From contig JAFTMI010000027.1 in NCBI GenBank assembly GCA_017452505.1, positions 48,203-112,202 of the forward strand: a stretch of DNA of 64,000 nucleotides, given 5' to 3'. The position numbers and the translations under genes were made by a program. The stretch comes from Oscillospiraceae bacterium (GTDB taxonomy: Bacteria; Bacillota; Clostridia; Oscillospirales; Oscillospiraceae). Of the stretch, positions 1-8,425 are shown in pieces (within the stretch, counting starts at the first letter, position 1; the number at the start of each line of letters is the position of its first letter). The notes beneath the pieces are model-generated. The model was not told the DNA's origin. It saw nothing but the letters and a program-made list of their open reading frames with translations, and made no database searches.

Positions 1-298
1 CCCGGGAAACACCGGCGGATAAGTACTTTTCCACCGTTTCCATATTGCGGATGCCGCCGCCGATCTCCACAAAGAGGGAGGTTTCTTTGGCGACCTGCTC
101 CACGATAGCAAGATTGGGGGTCGTGCCGTCCTTAGCGCCCTCCAAGTCCACCATATGAATATGGGTGCAGCCGCTCTTTTCAAAATCTTGAGCGATTTCA
201 ATGGGATTTTCGCTGTAAACGGTCATATTGGCGTAATCGCCCTTGTAAAGCCGCACGGCTTTCTTTTCATATAAATCGATTGCCGGAAACAAGATCAT
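1..298 (-). CDS. hisA: HisA, ProFAR isomerase (partial, N-terminal 99 codons)
   Basis: N-terminal part of phosphoribosylformimino-5-aminoimidazole carboxamide ribotide isomerase, the (beta/alpha)8 barrel enzyme of histidine synthesis. The gene starts with ATG at 298 and runs off the left edge. Visible family landmarks are the opening MILFPAIDLYEKKAVRLYKG, in which the Asp of PAID is the expected catalytic acid/base, then HMVDLEGA and the phosphate-binding VEIGGGIR. Its ATG overlaps the TGA stop of hisH (ATGA), so the two are probably translationally coupled. The rest of the gene, and any hisF/hisI/hisE, lie outside the window. Confidence 0.93.
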   Translation of the reverse strand, partial: MILFPAIDLYEKKAVRLYKGDYANMTVYSENPIEIAQDFEKSGCTHIHMVDLEGAKDGTTPNLAIVEQVAKETSLFVEIGGGIRNMETVEKYLSAGVSR

Positions 299-915
299 AT
301 GGCTTCCTCCTTTTCGCAGAAGGCCCGCAGAATGTTAAGACCTACCTCGCCGCTTTTTTCCGGGTGGAACTGGCAGCCCATCACATTGCCGCACTGCACA
401 GCGGCGGTGACGAATTTACCGTACTCAGCGGTGGCCACCACACTTTCCGCACCGGGGTCTACATAGAAGGAATGGACGAAATACACGCAATCGCCCGCTT
501 TGATGTACTTAAGAAGCTTGCTGTCTTTAGTAAAATGCAGGGCGTTCCAGCCAATATGGGGAATCTTCAATTCCGCGGGGATCGTGCCATCCATTGGGAT
601 CACACTGCCCTTCAGCAGACCAAGACCGGTATGCTCACCAAACTCATAGCTTTTTTCAAACAGCAGCTGCATACCCAGGCAAATGCCCATAATTTCCTTG
701 CCGGCGGCAGCCTGCTCCAAAATCACCTTGTCAAGACCGGAATCCCGGAGCTTTTTTGCCGCATCGGCAAAAGCACCCACGCCGGGAAGGATGATCTTCT
801 CAGCGCTGCGAATTTCGTCCGGATTGGATGTAACCTTGGCATCAGCGCCGATCCGCTCCAGGGAGCAGCACAGGGAAAAGAGATTTCCCACGCCGTAATC
901 AACAACTGCAATCAT
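295..915 (-). CDS. hisH: HisH, glutamine amidotransferase subunit of imidazole glycerol phosphate synthase
   Basis: Class I glutamine amidotransferase that supplies ammonia to HisF. At 206 residues it has normal family length. The nucleophile elbow GICLGMQ places the catalytic Cys at about residue 79, and the C-terminal QFHPEKSG supplies the His (about 184) and Glu (about 186) of the triad. The start codon overlaps the hisB stop by one base (TAATG), and the stop overlaps the hisA start. HisF is not in view; by family knowledge it would be needed as partner. Confidence 0.96.
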   Translation of the reverse strand: MIAVVDYGVGNLFSLCCSLERIGADAKVTSNPDEIRSAEKIILPGVGAFADAAKKLRDSGLDKVILEQAAAGKEIMGICLGMQLLFEKSYEFGEHTGLGLLKGSVIPMDGTIPAELKIPHIGWNALHFTKDSKLLKYIKAGDCVYFVHSFYVDPGAESVVATAEYGKFVTAAVQCGNVMGCQFHPEKSGEVGLNILRAFCEKEEAI

Positions 916-1502
916 TATAAGATTCCTTTCGTGGAGGGTACTTCATTGGCAAAAGCCTTGTCAATGGCAACGGCCTTGCGCAGCGTCCGGGCCACAGACT
1001 TGAAAGTGCCTTCAATGATGTGGTGGGAGTTGCCGCCGCAAAGCTGCCGCAGATGTAAGGTCAGGCCTGCGTTGTTGGCAAGGGCAATAAAGAACTCCAG
1101 CACCAGCTCTGTGTCAAAATCCCCCACCTTTTCCGTGGGGATCTCCAATGCATAGTAGCAGCCGCCCCGTCCGGAAATGTCCACCGCGGTGAGGATCAGG
1201 CTTTCATCCATCGCCAGGGTGGTGTCGCCATAGCGGATGATGCCCTTTTTGTCGCCCAGGGCTTCGGCAAAGGCCTTGCCTAAGCAGATGCCGATGTCTT
1301 CCACGGTGTGGTGGTAATCCACATAGGTATCACCCACGCAGGTGACCTCCAAGTCAAACCGGCCGTGCTTGGCAAAGAGGGTCAGCATATGGTCTAAAAA
1401 GCCGCAGCCGGTTGCTATCTTGGATGCGCCGGTGCCGTCTAAACTTAAGGACAGGGAGATATCGGTCTCCCCGGTTTTACGCTTGATTTGGGTGGTTCTC
1501 AT
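915..1502 (-). CDS. hisB: HisB, imidazoleglycerol-phosphate dehydratase
   Basis: Dehydrates imidazole glycerol phosphate to imidazole acetol phosphate. The protein is 195 residues, the single-domain form, with no fused histidinol phosphatase domain as in enterobacteria. The metal-binding His clusters are visible as DYHHTVEDIGICLG and GGNSHHIIEG. It lies two bases after hisC and overlaps hisH by one base. A separate histidinol-phosphatase would be required and is not seen in the window. Confidence 0.96.
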   Translation of the reverse strand: MRTTQIKRKTGETDISLSLSLDGTGASKIATGCGFLDHMLTLFAKHGRFDLEVTCVGDTYVDYHHTVEDIGICLGKAFAEALGDKKGIIRYGDTTLAMDESLILTAVDISGRGGCYYALEIPTEKVGDFDTELVLEFFIALANNAGLTLHLRQLCGGNSHHIIEGTFKSVARTLRKAVAIDKAFANEVPSTKGIL

Positions 1503-1504
1503 AG

Positions 1505-2563
1505 TTATGCTCCCAGTATTTCTTTGATTTTTTCAATAAGGGTCTCCATCTGCTGCAAAGTGCCGATGGTGATGCGTACATAGGGGGAAATGCGTGCCTT
1601 GGTAAAGTGCCGCACCAGTACGCCCCGGGCTTTCAGCTCCTTATAAAGCTTTTCACCGTCGATTTTGTCAGACTTGGCAAAGACAAAGTTTGCCTTGGAA
1701 TCAAGCACGGTAAAGCCCAGCTTTTGTAGCTCCGACACTGTCCATGCCCGGTTTGCCATAATGGTCTTGGCGTTTTGCAGATAGTAGTCATTTTCTTCCA
1801 ATGCCGCAACGCCGGCAAACTCCGTCATCCGGTTTACATTGTAGGGGTTGGTGGAGTAGCGGATGGTGTTTAAGTCGGCGATCAGCTTTTCATTACCGAT
1901 GGCAAAGCCCAACCGGGCGCCGGCCATAGACCGGGACTTGGAGAAGGTCTGCACCACCAGCAGATTTTCATAGTGCTCCACTAATTTTACAGCGCTCTCC
2001 CCGCCAAAATCCACATAGGCCTCGTCCACGATCACCACATTACCCGGATTGCTCTTTAGGATATCTTCAATATCCTGAAGCGGCAGGCACATACCGGTGG
2101 GGGCATTGGGGTTGGCAATGACCACGGTCTTATGGATGGCCATATAATCGGCAGGGTCGATGGAAAAGTCCTCTTTCAAGGGGATTTGGGTGTAGGGGAT
2201 GTGATTCAGTTGGGCAAACACCGGATAAAAACCGTAGGTGATGTCCGGAAAAGCCAGGGGGGATTTTTCGTCGGCAAAGGCCATAAAGGCGAAGTTCAGC
2301 GCCTCGTCAGAGCCGTTGGACACCAACACCTGGGAGGGTTTTACCCCATAAACCTCCGCTAATCTTTTCCGCAGAGCGGTGCTTTCCGGGTCGGAATACA
2401 GCTGGAGTTTGGAACATTCCTTAGCCACGGCTTCCGCAACACCGGCAGAGGGCGGGAAGGGGGATTCATTGGTGTTCAGCTTCACATATTGCATATCTCT
2501 GGGCTGCTCACCGGGGGTGTAGGGCTCCAAAGCGGCAAATTTCTCTGTAAAAAACTTACTCAT
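1505..2563 (-). CDS. hisC: HisC, histidinol-phosphate aminotransferase
   Basis: PLP-dependent fold-type I aminotransferase, 352 residues. The motifs appear in order: LNTNESPFPP near the N-terminus, NPNAPTG at about 151-157, VDEAYVDF with the PLP-pyridine Asp at about 180, and the Schiff-base Lys at about 209 in TFSKSRSMAGARLG. Its ATG overlaps the hisD stop by four bases (ATGA). The position inside a contiguous his operon makes histidinol phosphate the expected substrate rather than another amino acid. Confidence 0.96.
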   Translation of the reverse strand: MSKFFTEKFAALEPYTPGEQPRDMQYVKLNTNESPFPPSAGVAEAVAKECSKLQLYSDPESTALRKRLAEVYGVKPSQVLVSNGSDEALNFAFMAFADEKSPLAFPDITYGFYPVFAQLNHIPYTQIPLKEDFSIDPADYMAIHKTVVIANPNAPTGMCLPLQDIEDILKSNPGNVVIVDEAYVDFGGESAVKLVEHYENLLVVQTFSKSRSMAGARLGFAIGNEKLIADLNTIRYSTNPYNVNRMTEFAGVAALEENDYYLQNAKTIMANRAWTVSELQKLGFTVLDSKANFVFAKSDKIDGEKLYKELKARGVLVRHFTKARISPYVRITIGTLQQMETLIEKIKEILGA

Positions 2564-3843
2564 TTTTTGTCCTCGAATCGAATGGTTGCGCTCTTGGCGT
2601 GGGCATCCAGGCCCTCTTTGTGGGCAAAGAATGCGATCTTGTCCGCCACTTTCTCCAGAGCATTTTCTGTATAATAAGTAAACTGGGTCTTCTTCACAAA
2701 GTCATCCACGGACAACGGCGAAGAGAACCGGGCTGTGCCGCTGGTGGGCAGGGTGTGGTTAGGGCCTGCGAAATAGTCGCCCAAGGCCTCGGGGCAGTAC
2801 TTGCCCATAAAGATAGAACCGGCGTGCTTGATCTTATCCAGGTAATCAAAGGGATTGTCCACGCAAAGCTCCAAATGCTCGGGAGCGATCTCGTTGGCGA
2901 TCTCAATGGCCTGCATCAGATTGCCCTCCGCCACAATGATTTTACCACCCAAGTCAATAGATGCTCTTGCAATCTCGGAGCGGGGCAGCTGGGGGATCTG
3001 CTCTTCCAGTTCACGGCTTACTTCCTCAGCAAAGGCACGGCTGTCGGTGACCAGCACGGCGCTGGCCATCTTGTCATGCTCTGCCTGGCTCAGCAGGTCC
3101 GCTGCCACAAAACGGGGATTTGCCGTGGCATCTGCCACCACCAAGATCTCACTGGGGCCGGCGATCATATCGATGGACACCCGGCCGAAGACCTGCTTTT
3201 TGGCCTCTGCCACATAGGCATTGCCCGGGCCCACGATCTTGTCCACCTTGGGAATGCTCTCCGTGCCGTAGGCCAAGGCAGCAACAGCCTGTGCGCCGCC
3301 CACCTTGAAGATCCGGTCCACACCGGCGATCTTGGCAGCGGCCAAAATCACGGGATTCACCTTGCCGTCCTTGGCAGGGGGTGTGACCATTACAATCTCC
3401 TTACAGCCGGCGATCTTGGCGGGAATGGAATCCATCAGCACCGTGGAGGGATATGCGGCTGTGCCGCCGGGCACATACAGACCCACCTTTTCAATGGGGG
3501 TCACTTTCTGACCGATGACCACGCCGTCTTTTTCATTCAGAATAAAGCTGTTCCGCACCTGCTTTTCGTGATAGGCACGGATGTTGGCAGCTGCCTCCCG
3601 GAGGATGTCCAAAAACTCCGGCTCTACGGCGGCGAAAGCCTCGTCGATCTCGGCGGCGGTCACTTCCAAAGCGGTGAGATTCACCTTGTCGAATTTGGCA
3701 GCGTAGGCATAGAGGGCCTTGTCGCCTAAGCTTGCCACGGTGGAAATGATCTCCGTGACCACGCCTTCCACATTGGCGGCAATATTTTCCCGGGCAAAGA
3801 TCTCCTTGTTGGGGACTTGCCCATAATTATAAATCTTAATCAC
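2560..3843 (-). CDS. hisD: HisD, histidinol dehydrogenase
   Basis: Zinc-dependent NAD enzyme that oxidises histidinol to histidine in two steps. At 427 residues it is full length. Recognisable elements are GLYVPGGTAAYPS (about 121-133), VGPGNAYVAEAK, DMIAGPSEILVVAD, the zinc ligands Gln253/His256 in LLSQAEHDK, and the APEHLEL segment. It overlaps hisG by eight bases upstream and hisC by four downstream. Nothing is missing or unusual. Confidence 0.97.
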   Translation of the reverse strand: MIKIYNYGQVPNKEIFARENIAANVEGVVTEIISTVASLGDKALYAYAAKFDKVNLTALEVTAAEIDEAFAAVEPEFLDILREAAANIRAYHEKQVRNSFILNEKDGVVIGQKVTPIEKVGLYVPGGTAAYPSTVLMDSIPAKIAGCKEIVMVTPPAKDGKVNPVILAAAKIAGVDRIFKVGGAQAVAALAYGTESIPKVDKIVGPGNAYVAEAKKQVFGRVSIDMIAGPSEILVVADATANPRFVAADLLSQAEHDKMASAVLVTDSRAFAEEVSRELEEQIPQLPRSEIARASIDLGGKIIVAEGNLMQAIEIANEIAPEHLELCVDNPFDYLDKIKHAGSIFMGKYCPEALGDYFAGPNHTLPTSGTARFSSPLSVDDFVKKTQFTYYTENALEKVADKIAFFAHKEGLDAHAKSATIRFEDKK

Positions 3844-4465
3844 AACTGTTCACCTGGTTTCTTACTTCACGCAGAAGCTCTTCGATCTGCGCGCCTTTGA
3901 ATTGAAAACTTGCTTTGTTGGCGATCAGCCTTGCGCTGATGGGGAGAATGGTCTGCTTCACTTCCAGATTGTTTTCTTTCAGGGTTGTGCCGGTCTCCAC
4001 AATATCCACGATCACATCGCTAAGACCCAAAATGGGAGCCAGCTCGATAGAGCCGTTGAGCTTGATAATGTCGATCTGCCGACCGATGCTATTATAGTAA
4101 TTGGCGGCAATGTTGGTAAATTTGGTGGCGACCTTCAAGGTGCGGTTTTCGTTGTCGCGGAAGGAAGCCGGGGCAGCCACTGCCATACGGCATTTGCCCA
4201 AAGCCAAATCCAGCAGCTCGTAAACATCCGGCTCGTATTCCAGCAAAATGTCCTTGCCGGCCACGCCGATATCCGCCGCGCCCCGCTCCACATAGATGGC
4301 AACATCCGAGGGCTTGACCCAGAAGTAACGGACCTGCTTTTCGGTGTTTTCAAAAATCAGCTTGCGGTTGTTTTCCTTGATAGAGGGGCATTCAAAGCCG
4401 GCATTTTCAAACATAGCGTAAACTTTTTCGCCAAGGCGACCCTTGGGGAGTGCAATATTTAGCAT
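3836..4465 (-). CDS. hisG: HisG, ATP phosphoribosyltransferase, short form
   Basis: First enzyme of histidine synthesis, condensing ATP with PRPP. The 209-residue length marks the short HisG form, which lacks the C-terminal regulatory domain. Family knowledge says this form needs HisZ as regulatory partner, and hisZ is directly upstream with a seven-base overlap. The opening LNIALPKGRLGEK and the PRPP-loop region VDIVETGTTLKENNL are characteristic. A GGAGGG ribosome binding site lies inside the end of hisZ. Confidence 0.96.
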   Translation of the reverse strand: MLNIALPKGRLGEKVYAMFENAGFECPSIKENNRKLIFENTEKQVRYFWVKPSDVAIYVERGAADIGVAGKDILLEYEPDVYELLDLALGKCRMAVAAPASFRDNENRTLKVATKFTNIAANYYNSIGRQIDIIKLNGSIELAPILGLSDVIVDIVETGTTLKENNLEVKQTILPISARLIANKASFQFKGAQIEELLREVRNQVNSCD

Positions 4466-5550
4466 AATGCGCCCTCCTTTGACAGTTTCATAAGCTTGCG
4501 GTAGCGCAGCTTGGGGGGTGTGGCTTTTTGGGCGCAGACAGTTTTGCCCACAGAGGTCAGTGCGGAAACCGCCTTGGCCACCGCCAGATAGTCAGTGCCT
4601 TCCTCATAAAGCAGCAGCACATCCACATCGTATTCCTCGTCCTCGTTGGGCAGCTGCTCCAACAGATCCAGATACACCGCAAAACCCACTGCGCCTGCCC
4701 GGCGGTCCAGCTTTTCCATCAGCTTGTCATACTGACCGCCTGCCAGCACACTTTCGCAGATGCCGCTCAGGAAACCCCGGAACACGATGCCGTTGTAGTA
4801 ATTCATATTGTTCACCGCGGAAAAATCAAAGACGATCTTATCTCCCCAGGGCAGCTGATCCAAAAGGGCGGACAAAGTCTTCAGCTCCTGCAGCGCCTCT
4901 TGACCGCAGGTTAAGTTTTCAAGAGCTTTCAGCACCTTAGTGCGAGGGCCGTATGCCTCCAACAGCCGGATCAGCTGCCGATCCTCCACGCCGTACTGCC
5001 GGCACAGCCGGGACAGGTCGTGGGGGTTTTTGCTCTTCATACAGCCGATGACCTTTTGCCGGAAACTTTGGTCGGGAGAGATCTCCTCCAGTACCGCAGA
5101 CAGCACGCCCAAATGGGAGATCTGCAGCACGAAATCCTCGGAGATCAGCGCCAGGCTCTGGGCGGCTAAGGAAACCGCCTCGAAAATATCGTACAGGTCG
5201 ATATCGCCGATGCACTCTAAGCCTGCCTGCATAATTTCCTTGAACTGGTGGGTGTTCTCGGAGACCCGGTAGACGTTCTCATTATAATATACCTTTTGCT
5301 TGCAGCCGGGGGCGTCCTCACCGTTTTTGATGATGGACAGGGTCACATCGGGCTTCAGAGCCAAAAGTCTTCCGTTGGTGTCGTTAAAAGTGATAAACCT
5401 GTCACTGACTAAGAAATCCTTGTTTTGGATGTAGTATTCATAGGACTCGAACTTGCTCATTTTGTAGGGCAAATACCCATACTGCCGGTACAGCTTTCGC
5501 AGGGCAAATACGGCCTTTTCTTCGTTTTTCAGAATCTTGGTATCAAGCAT
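4459..5550 (-). CDS. hisZ: HisZ, ATP phosphoribosyltransferase regulatory subunit
   Basis: Histidyl-tRNA-synthetase-like regulatory subunit of the HisG/HisZ complex, 363 residues. It shows class II synthetase-like segments such as LKPDVTLSIIK and a late VLAGGQYDKLM motif, but has no C-terminal anticodon-binding domain, as expected for HisZ rather than HisS. It overlaps the yerC-like gene by eight bases at its start and hisG by seven at its end. Adjacency to short-form HisG supports the assignment strongly. Confidence 0.93.
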   Translation of the reverse strand: MLDTKILKNEEKAVFALRKLYRQYGYLPYKMSKFESYEYYIQNKDFLVSDRFITFNDTNGRLLALKPDVTLSIIKNGEDAPGCKQKVYYNENVYRVSENTHQFKEIMQAGLECIGDIDLYDIFEAVSLAAQSLALISEDFVLQISHLGVLSAVLEEISPDQSFRQKVIGCMKSKNPHDLSRLCRQYGVEDRQLIRLLEAYGPRTKVLKALENLTCGQEALQELKTLSALLDQLPWGDKIVFDFSAVNNMNYYNGIVFRGFLSGICESVLAGGQYDKLMEKLDRRAGAVGFAVYLDLLEQLPNEDEEYDVDVLLLYEEGTDYLAVAKAVSALTSVGKTVCAQKATPPKLRYRKLMKLSKEGALC

Positions 5551-5842
5551 TGTCCTTCTCCTTGTTCAGCCGGGAAATGACTTTCTTATAGCCTCCGGCG
5601 CCGTATTCATAGCTGCGGCTGACACGGCTGATGGTGGCGGTGCTGGCGCCGGTCTCCTTACAAATGGTGGTGTAGCTGATGCCCTGGCTGAGCAGTTTAG
5701 CCACCTCCAAGCGCTGGGAAATATCCTGGATCTCCTTAATGGTGCAGATGTCCTCCAAAAAAGCCAGGCATTCCTCTTTGGTCTTCAGGCACAGGAGGGC
5801 TTTACACAGATCCTCCGTACTCTCGTCATACCGATTTTGCAT
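5543..5842 (-). CDS. YerC/YecD-family TrpR-like regulator leading the his operon
   Basis: A 99-residue helix-turn-helix protein of the TrpR-like YerC/YecD family. The DNA-binding segment is visible around VAKLLSQGISYTTICKETGASTATISRVSRS. I chose the ATG at 5842 (MQNRYDEST) rather than an upstream in-frame start because GAAGGAG lies six bases before it. The gene is first in the operon, overlapping hisZ, directly behind the promoter at 5888-5915. Family knowledge links some members to histidine-gene control in Firmicutes, so an autoregulatory his repressor is a reasonable inference. No operator was identified by eye. Confidence 0.85.
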   Translation of the reverse strand: MQNRYDESTEDLCKALLCLKTKEECLAFLEDICTIKEIQDISQRLEVAKLLSQGISYTTICKETGASTATISRVSRSYEYGAGGYKKVISRLNKEKDNA

Positions 5843-5887
5843 AGTTTTCTCCTTCGGGCACTTTACTGTGCTAATGTGATAAAACAT

Positions 5888-5915
5888 ATTATATAGCTTT
5901 TGTGCAGAATGTCAA
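5888..5915 (-). promoter_or_regulatory. Sigma-A-type promoter of the his operon
   Basis: On the minus strand TTGACA (5910-5915) and TATAAT (5888-5893) are separated by 16 bases. Both hexamers match consensus perfectly. It lies 46 bases upstream of the yerC-like ATG and is the only strong promoter seen for the leftward operon. Confidence 0.85.
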
Positions 5916-6023
5916 TAGGAAATTTCCTTGATTTTTCAAAAGTTTTTTGGTTTTTGGGCAGATTCTTTCAAAAAGTCTTGGGAATTTTTTACAGGGTGTG
6001 AGAAACCACAAAAAGGAAATGTC

Positions 6024-6052
6024 TTGCAAAGTACATTACGGGGCGGTATAAT
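6024..6052 (+). promoter_or_regulatory. Promoter of the C39-thioesterase-M20 gene set
   Basis: TTGCAA (6024-6029) and TATAAT (6047-6052) are spaced 17 bases apart, 25 bases before the ATG at 6077. It diverges from the his promoter across a spacer of about 110 bases. Confidence 0.75.
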
Positions 6053-6076
6053 AACAAAAAAACGGAGGGAAGCCCT

Positions 6077-6673
6077 ATGCGTCATATCAATCAGCGCAGA
6101 TACTCTTACATTCCCTATCCCCAGCATACAGAGGAGCCGGACAATCCCCGGGGCAAGAAGGTCACCGTCCGCAACGGCGGGTGCGGCCTGTGCAGCGCCT
6201 GCATGGTGGTGGACCAGCTCACTACGGAAAAATTCTCTGTCCGGGAGGCCGCGGAGCTTTCTGTTGCGGTGGGCGGAAGCCACGGCAGCGGTACGGATAT
6301 GGAAGTTTTCGGCCCGGTGGTTGCTGAGAAATTCAATCTGGATTTCGGGATGACCTCTGACATAAACGAAGCCATAGAGGCGATTCGTGACGGTGGCCGG
6401 GTCATTGCCCGGATGGCAAATTTAGAGCCCCACCACAAGGGCATTTTCACCAAGAAGGATCATTATATTACCGTGATTGCCGCCACGAAAGACGAGGTCT
6501 GTATTTTAGACCCCAGCTGGACCTCCAAGAAGTTTACAAAGTGGGAAAAAGAGGGTCTTGTCCGGCTGGATGGCACATTGGTTTACACCACCCCGGAAAT
6601 TCTCCATAACGAGAGAAACACCTTTGTGCCTTCCTACTATATTTTCCGCCGCAAGAAAGGAAATAAAATATGA
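6077..6673 (+). CDS. C39-like papain-fold peptidase family protein
   Basis: A 198-residue cytoplasmic-looking protein with no signal peptide. It contains a putative papain-like catalytic set: Cys in NGGCGLCSACMVV (about residues 33-45), His in KKDHYITVI (about 127) and Asp in ILDPSW (about 143). This order matches C39-like peptidase domains, which in bacteria include bacteriocin-leader peptidases and less well known stand-alone enzymes. No bacteriocin precursor or ABC exporter is adjacent, so the substrate is unknown. A GGAGGG site precedes the ATG, and its TGA overlaps the next gene's ATG. Confidence 0.7.
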   Translation: MRHINQRRYSYIPYPQHTEEPDNPRGKKVTVRNGGCGLCSACMVVDQLTTEKFSVREAAELSVAVGGSHGSGTDMEVFGPVVAEKFNLDFGMTSDINEAIEAIRDGGRVIARMANLEPHHKGIFTKKDHYITVIAATKDEVCILDPSWTSKKFTKWEKEGLVRLDGTLVYTTPEILHNERNTFVPSYYIFRRKKGNKI

Positions 6674-7143
6674 GAGAAACCAAAAAGGTCAGCGATTCGC
6701 TGACAGAGCAGCAATATCTCATTCGCCCCGGCCATATCAATCACTACGGCCGGCTTTTTGGCGGTCAGCTGATCTACTGGATCGATGAGCTGGCGGGCAT
6801 CGTTGCCATTCGCCACTCCGGTGCCATCGTCACCACCGCCGCCATCGACAATCTCCAGTTCCAGGCCCCGGCCTATGAGGGAGATATGGTGGTTCTGCAA
6901 GGCATGGTGACCAATGTGGGCCGCAGCTCTATGGAGATCCGGGTGGATACATTTCGGGAAGCCCTGGACGGCAGCCGGGTGATGATCAACAGAGCCTATA
7001 TCGATATGGTTGCCATTGACAGTGAGGGCCGCCCGGTAGAGGTTCCCGACCTGCTCCCGGAAACAGAAGAACAAAAACAAGAACAACAGGCGGCCATTAA
7101 GCGCAAAGCCCTTAGAAAACAGCGCCGCCAGGAGGGATTTTAA
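6670..7143 (+). CDS. Hotdog-fold acyl-CoA thioesterase
   Basis: A 157-residue single hotdog-domain protein of the YciA/YkhA acyl-CoA thioesterase type. Diagnostic stretches are HINHYGRLFGGQLIYWIDE, with the helix-forming GG and the Asp/Glu region, and the following AIDNLQFQAPAYEGDMVVL. The C-terminus is a charged Gln/Lys/Arg tail after about residue 130. It overlaps the preceding C39-like gene by four bases and is followed two bases later by the M20 gene, so all three are probably co-transcribed. The acyl substrate cannot be predicted. Confidence 0.85.
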   Translation: MRETKKVSDSLTEQQYLIRPGHINHYGRLFGGQLIYWIDELAGIVAIRHSGAIVTTAAIDNLQFQAPAYEGDMVVLQGMVTNVGRSSMEIRVDTFREALDGSRVMINRAYIDMVAIDSEGRPVEVPDLLPETEEQKQEQQAAIKRKALRKQRRQEGF

Positions 7144-7145
7144 GG

Positions 7146-8324
7146 ATGGAAAATAAGTATTTGCAGGAAGCCAAGTCCATAGCCCCTTGGATGGAAGAAG
7201 TTTTTAAGCACTTGCACCAGAATCCGGAGCTGAGCCATCGGGAATATGAAACCCAGAAGTTTATCTTGGCTGAGCTGGAGAAAATGGGCATCGAGGCTGT
7301 GCCTTGCGCCGACACCGGCGTGGTGGGCATCATCCGTGGCGGCAAGCCCGGCAAGACCGTGGGTTTCCGGGCAGATATGGATGCGCTGCCCGTGGAGGAA
7401 GCCACCGACCTGCCCTATAAATCCCAAAATCCCGGCGTGATGCACGCCTGTGGCCACGATTCCCATATGACCATCCTGCTTGGTATGGCCAAAATTATGA
7501 ACGAGAAAAAAGAGGAGCTTGCCGGTAACATCAAGCTGTTCTTCCAGCCTGCTGAGGAAAAAGAGGGCGGCGCCAAGCGTATGATCGAGGCCGGCTGTAT
7601 GGAGAATCCCAAAGTGGACGCGGTGTTCTTCAGCCATTGCAGTGCCACCGTGCCTGTGGGCAAAATCCATGTCCGCTCCGGTGCCACCAGCGCCGCCAGC
7701 GACAAATTCACCGTGACCTTCAAGGGCGTGGGCTGCCACGGCGCCTATCCCCACAGAGGTGTTGACCCGGTCGTGGCTGCCTGCCAGGTGGTAATTGCAT
7801 TGCAGACCATTTCCAGCCGCCGTAACAATCCCGCGGACCCTGTGGTGGTGACGGTGGGCTCTATCCATGCAGGCTCTGCAGGCAATGTGATCCCCGCTAC
7901 CTGTGAGATTTGCGGCACCATACGTACCCTCGATCCCAATACCCGCAAGCGGGTACATGAGGATCTCAAGCAGATCGTCACCGGTGTGGCCGGCGGTATG
8001 GGCGTGGAGACGGATATTTCCATCAAGTGGGGCTACAGCGCTACCATCTGCAATGACGAAATGGTTGCGTTGACCCGGGCGGCCGGCGAGAAGGTGCTGG
8101 GCGCAGAGAATGTACTGAAGCACCCGGAGACCTCCATGGGTGCAGAGGACTTTGCCTATTTCTGCGAAGCAGCCCCCGGCTGTAATTTCCGCTACGGTGT
8201 GAATAGCGAAAAGACAGGCAAGGCGACCATCCACAATCCTGCCTTTATGGTGGATCTGGATGCCCTGCCCATCGGCGCAGCGGTGTATGCTCAGATCGCA
8301 GATGACTTCTTAAACAGCAACTAA
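7146..8324 (+). CDS. M20-family amidohydrolase/peptidase
   Basis: A 392-residue metal-dependent amidohydrolase of peptidase family M20, subgroup of hippurate / N-acyl-amino-acid hydrolases. Visible signatures are GFRADMDALPVEEATDLPY and MHACGHDSHM near residues 80-105 (metal-binding Asp and His), FQPAEEKEGGAK with the catalytic Glu, and SMGAEDFAYF near the C-terminus. The dimerisation domain lies between about 185 and 300. A strong AGGAGG lies in the end of the thioesterase gene. It probably hydrolyses acylated amino acids or short peptides, but the substrate is not shown by the sequence. Confidence 0.9.
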   Translation: MENKYLQEAKSIAPWMEEVFKHLHQNPELSHREYETQKFILAELEKMGIEAVPCADTGVVGIIRGGKPGKTVGFRADMDALPVEEATDLPYKSQNPGVMHACGHDSHMTILLGMAKIMNEKKEELAGNIKLFFQPAEEKEGGAKRMIEAGCMENPKVDAVFFSHCSATVPVGKIHVRSGATSAASDKFTVTFKGVGCHGAYPHRGVDPVVAACQVVIALQTISSRRNNPADPVVVTVGSIHAGSAGNVIPATCEICGTIRTLDPNTRKRVHEDLKQIVTGVAGGMGVETDISIKWGYSATICNDEMVALTRAAGEKVLGAENVLKHPETSMGAEDFAYFCEAAPGCNFRYGVNSEKTGKATIHNPAFMVDLDALPIGAAVYAQIADDFLNSN

Positions 8325-8330
8325 AAATCA

Positions 8331-8363
8331 AACGGTCATTGTTTCGACAATGGCCGTTTTTCT
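8331..8363 (+). terminator. Rho-independent terminator after the M20 gene
   Basis: A 12-bp stem (8331-8342 with 8347-8358, one G-T pair) closed by a TTCG tetraloop and followed by a T run. It starts six bases after the M20 stop codon. Confidence 0.88.
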
Positions 8364-8425
8364 TTGCATATTTTTTGCGCCGGTGGCAAACACTACCTCC
8401 GAACACAAATACAGGAGGATTTTCA

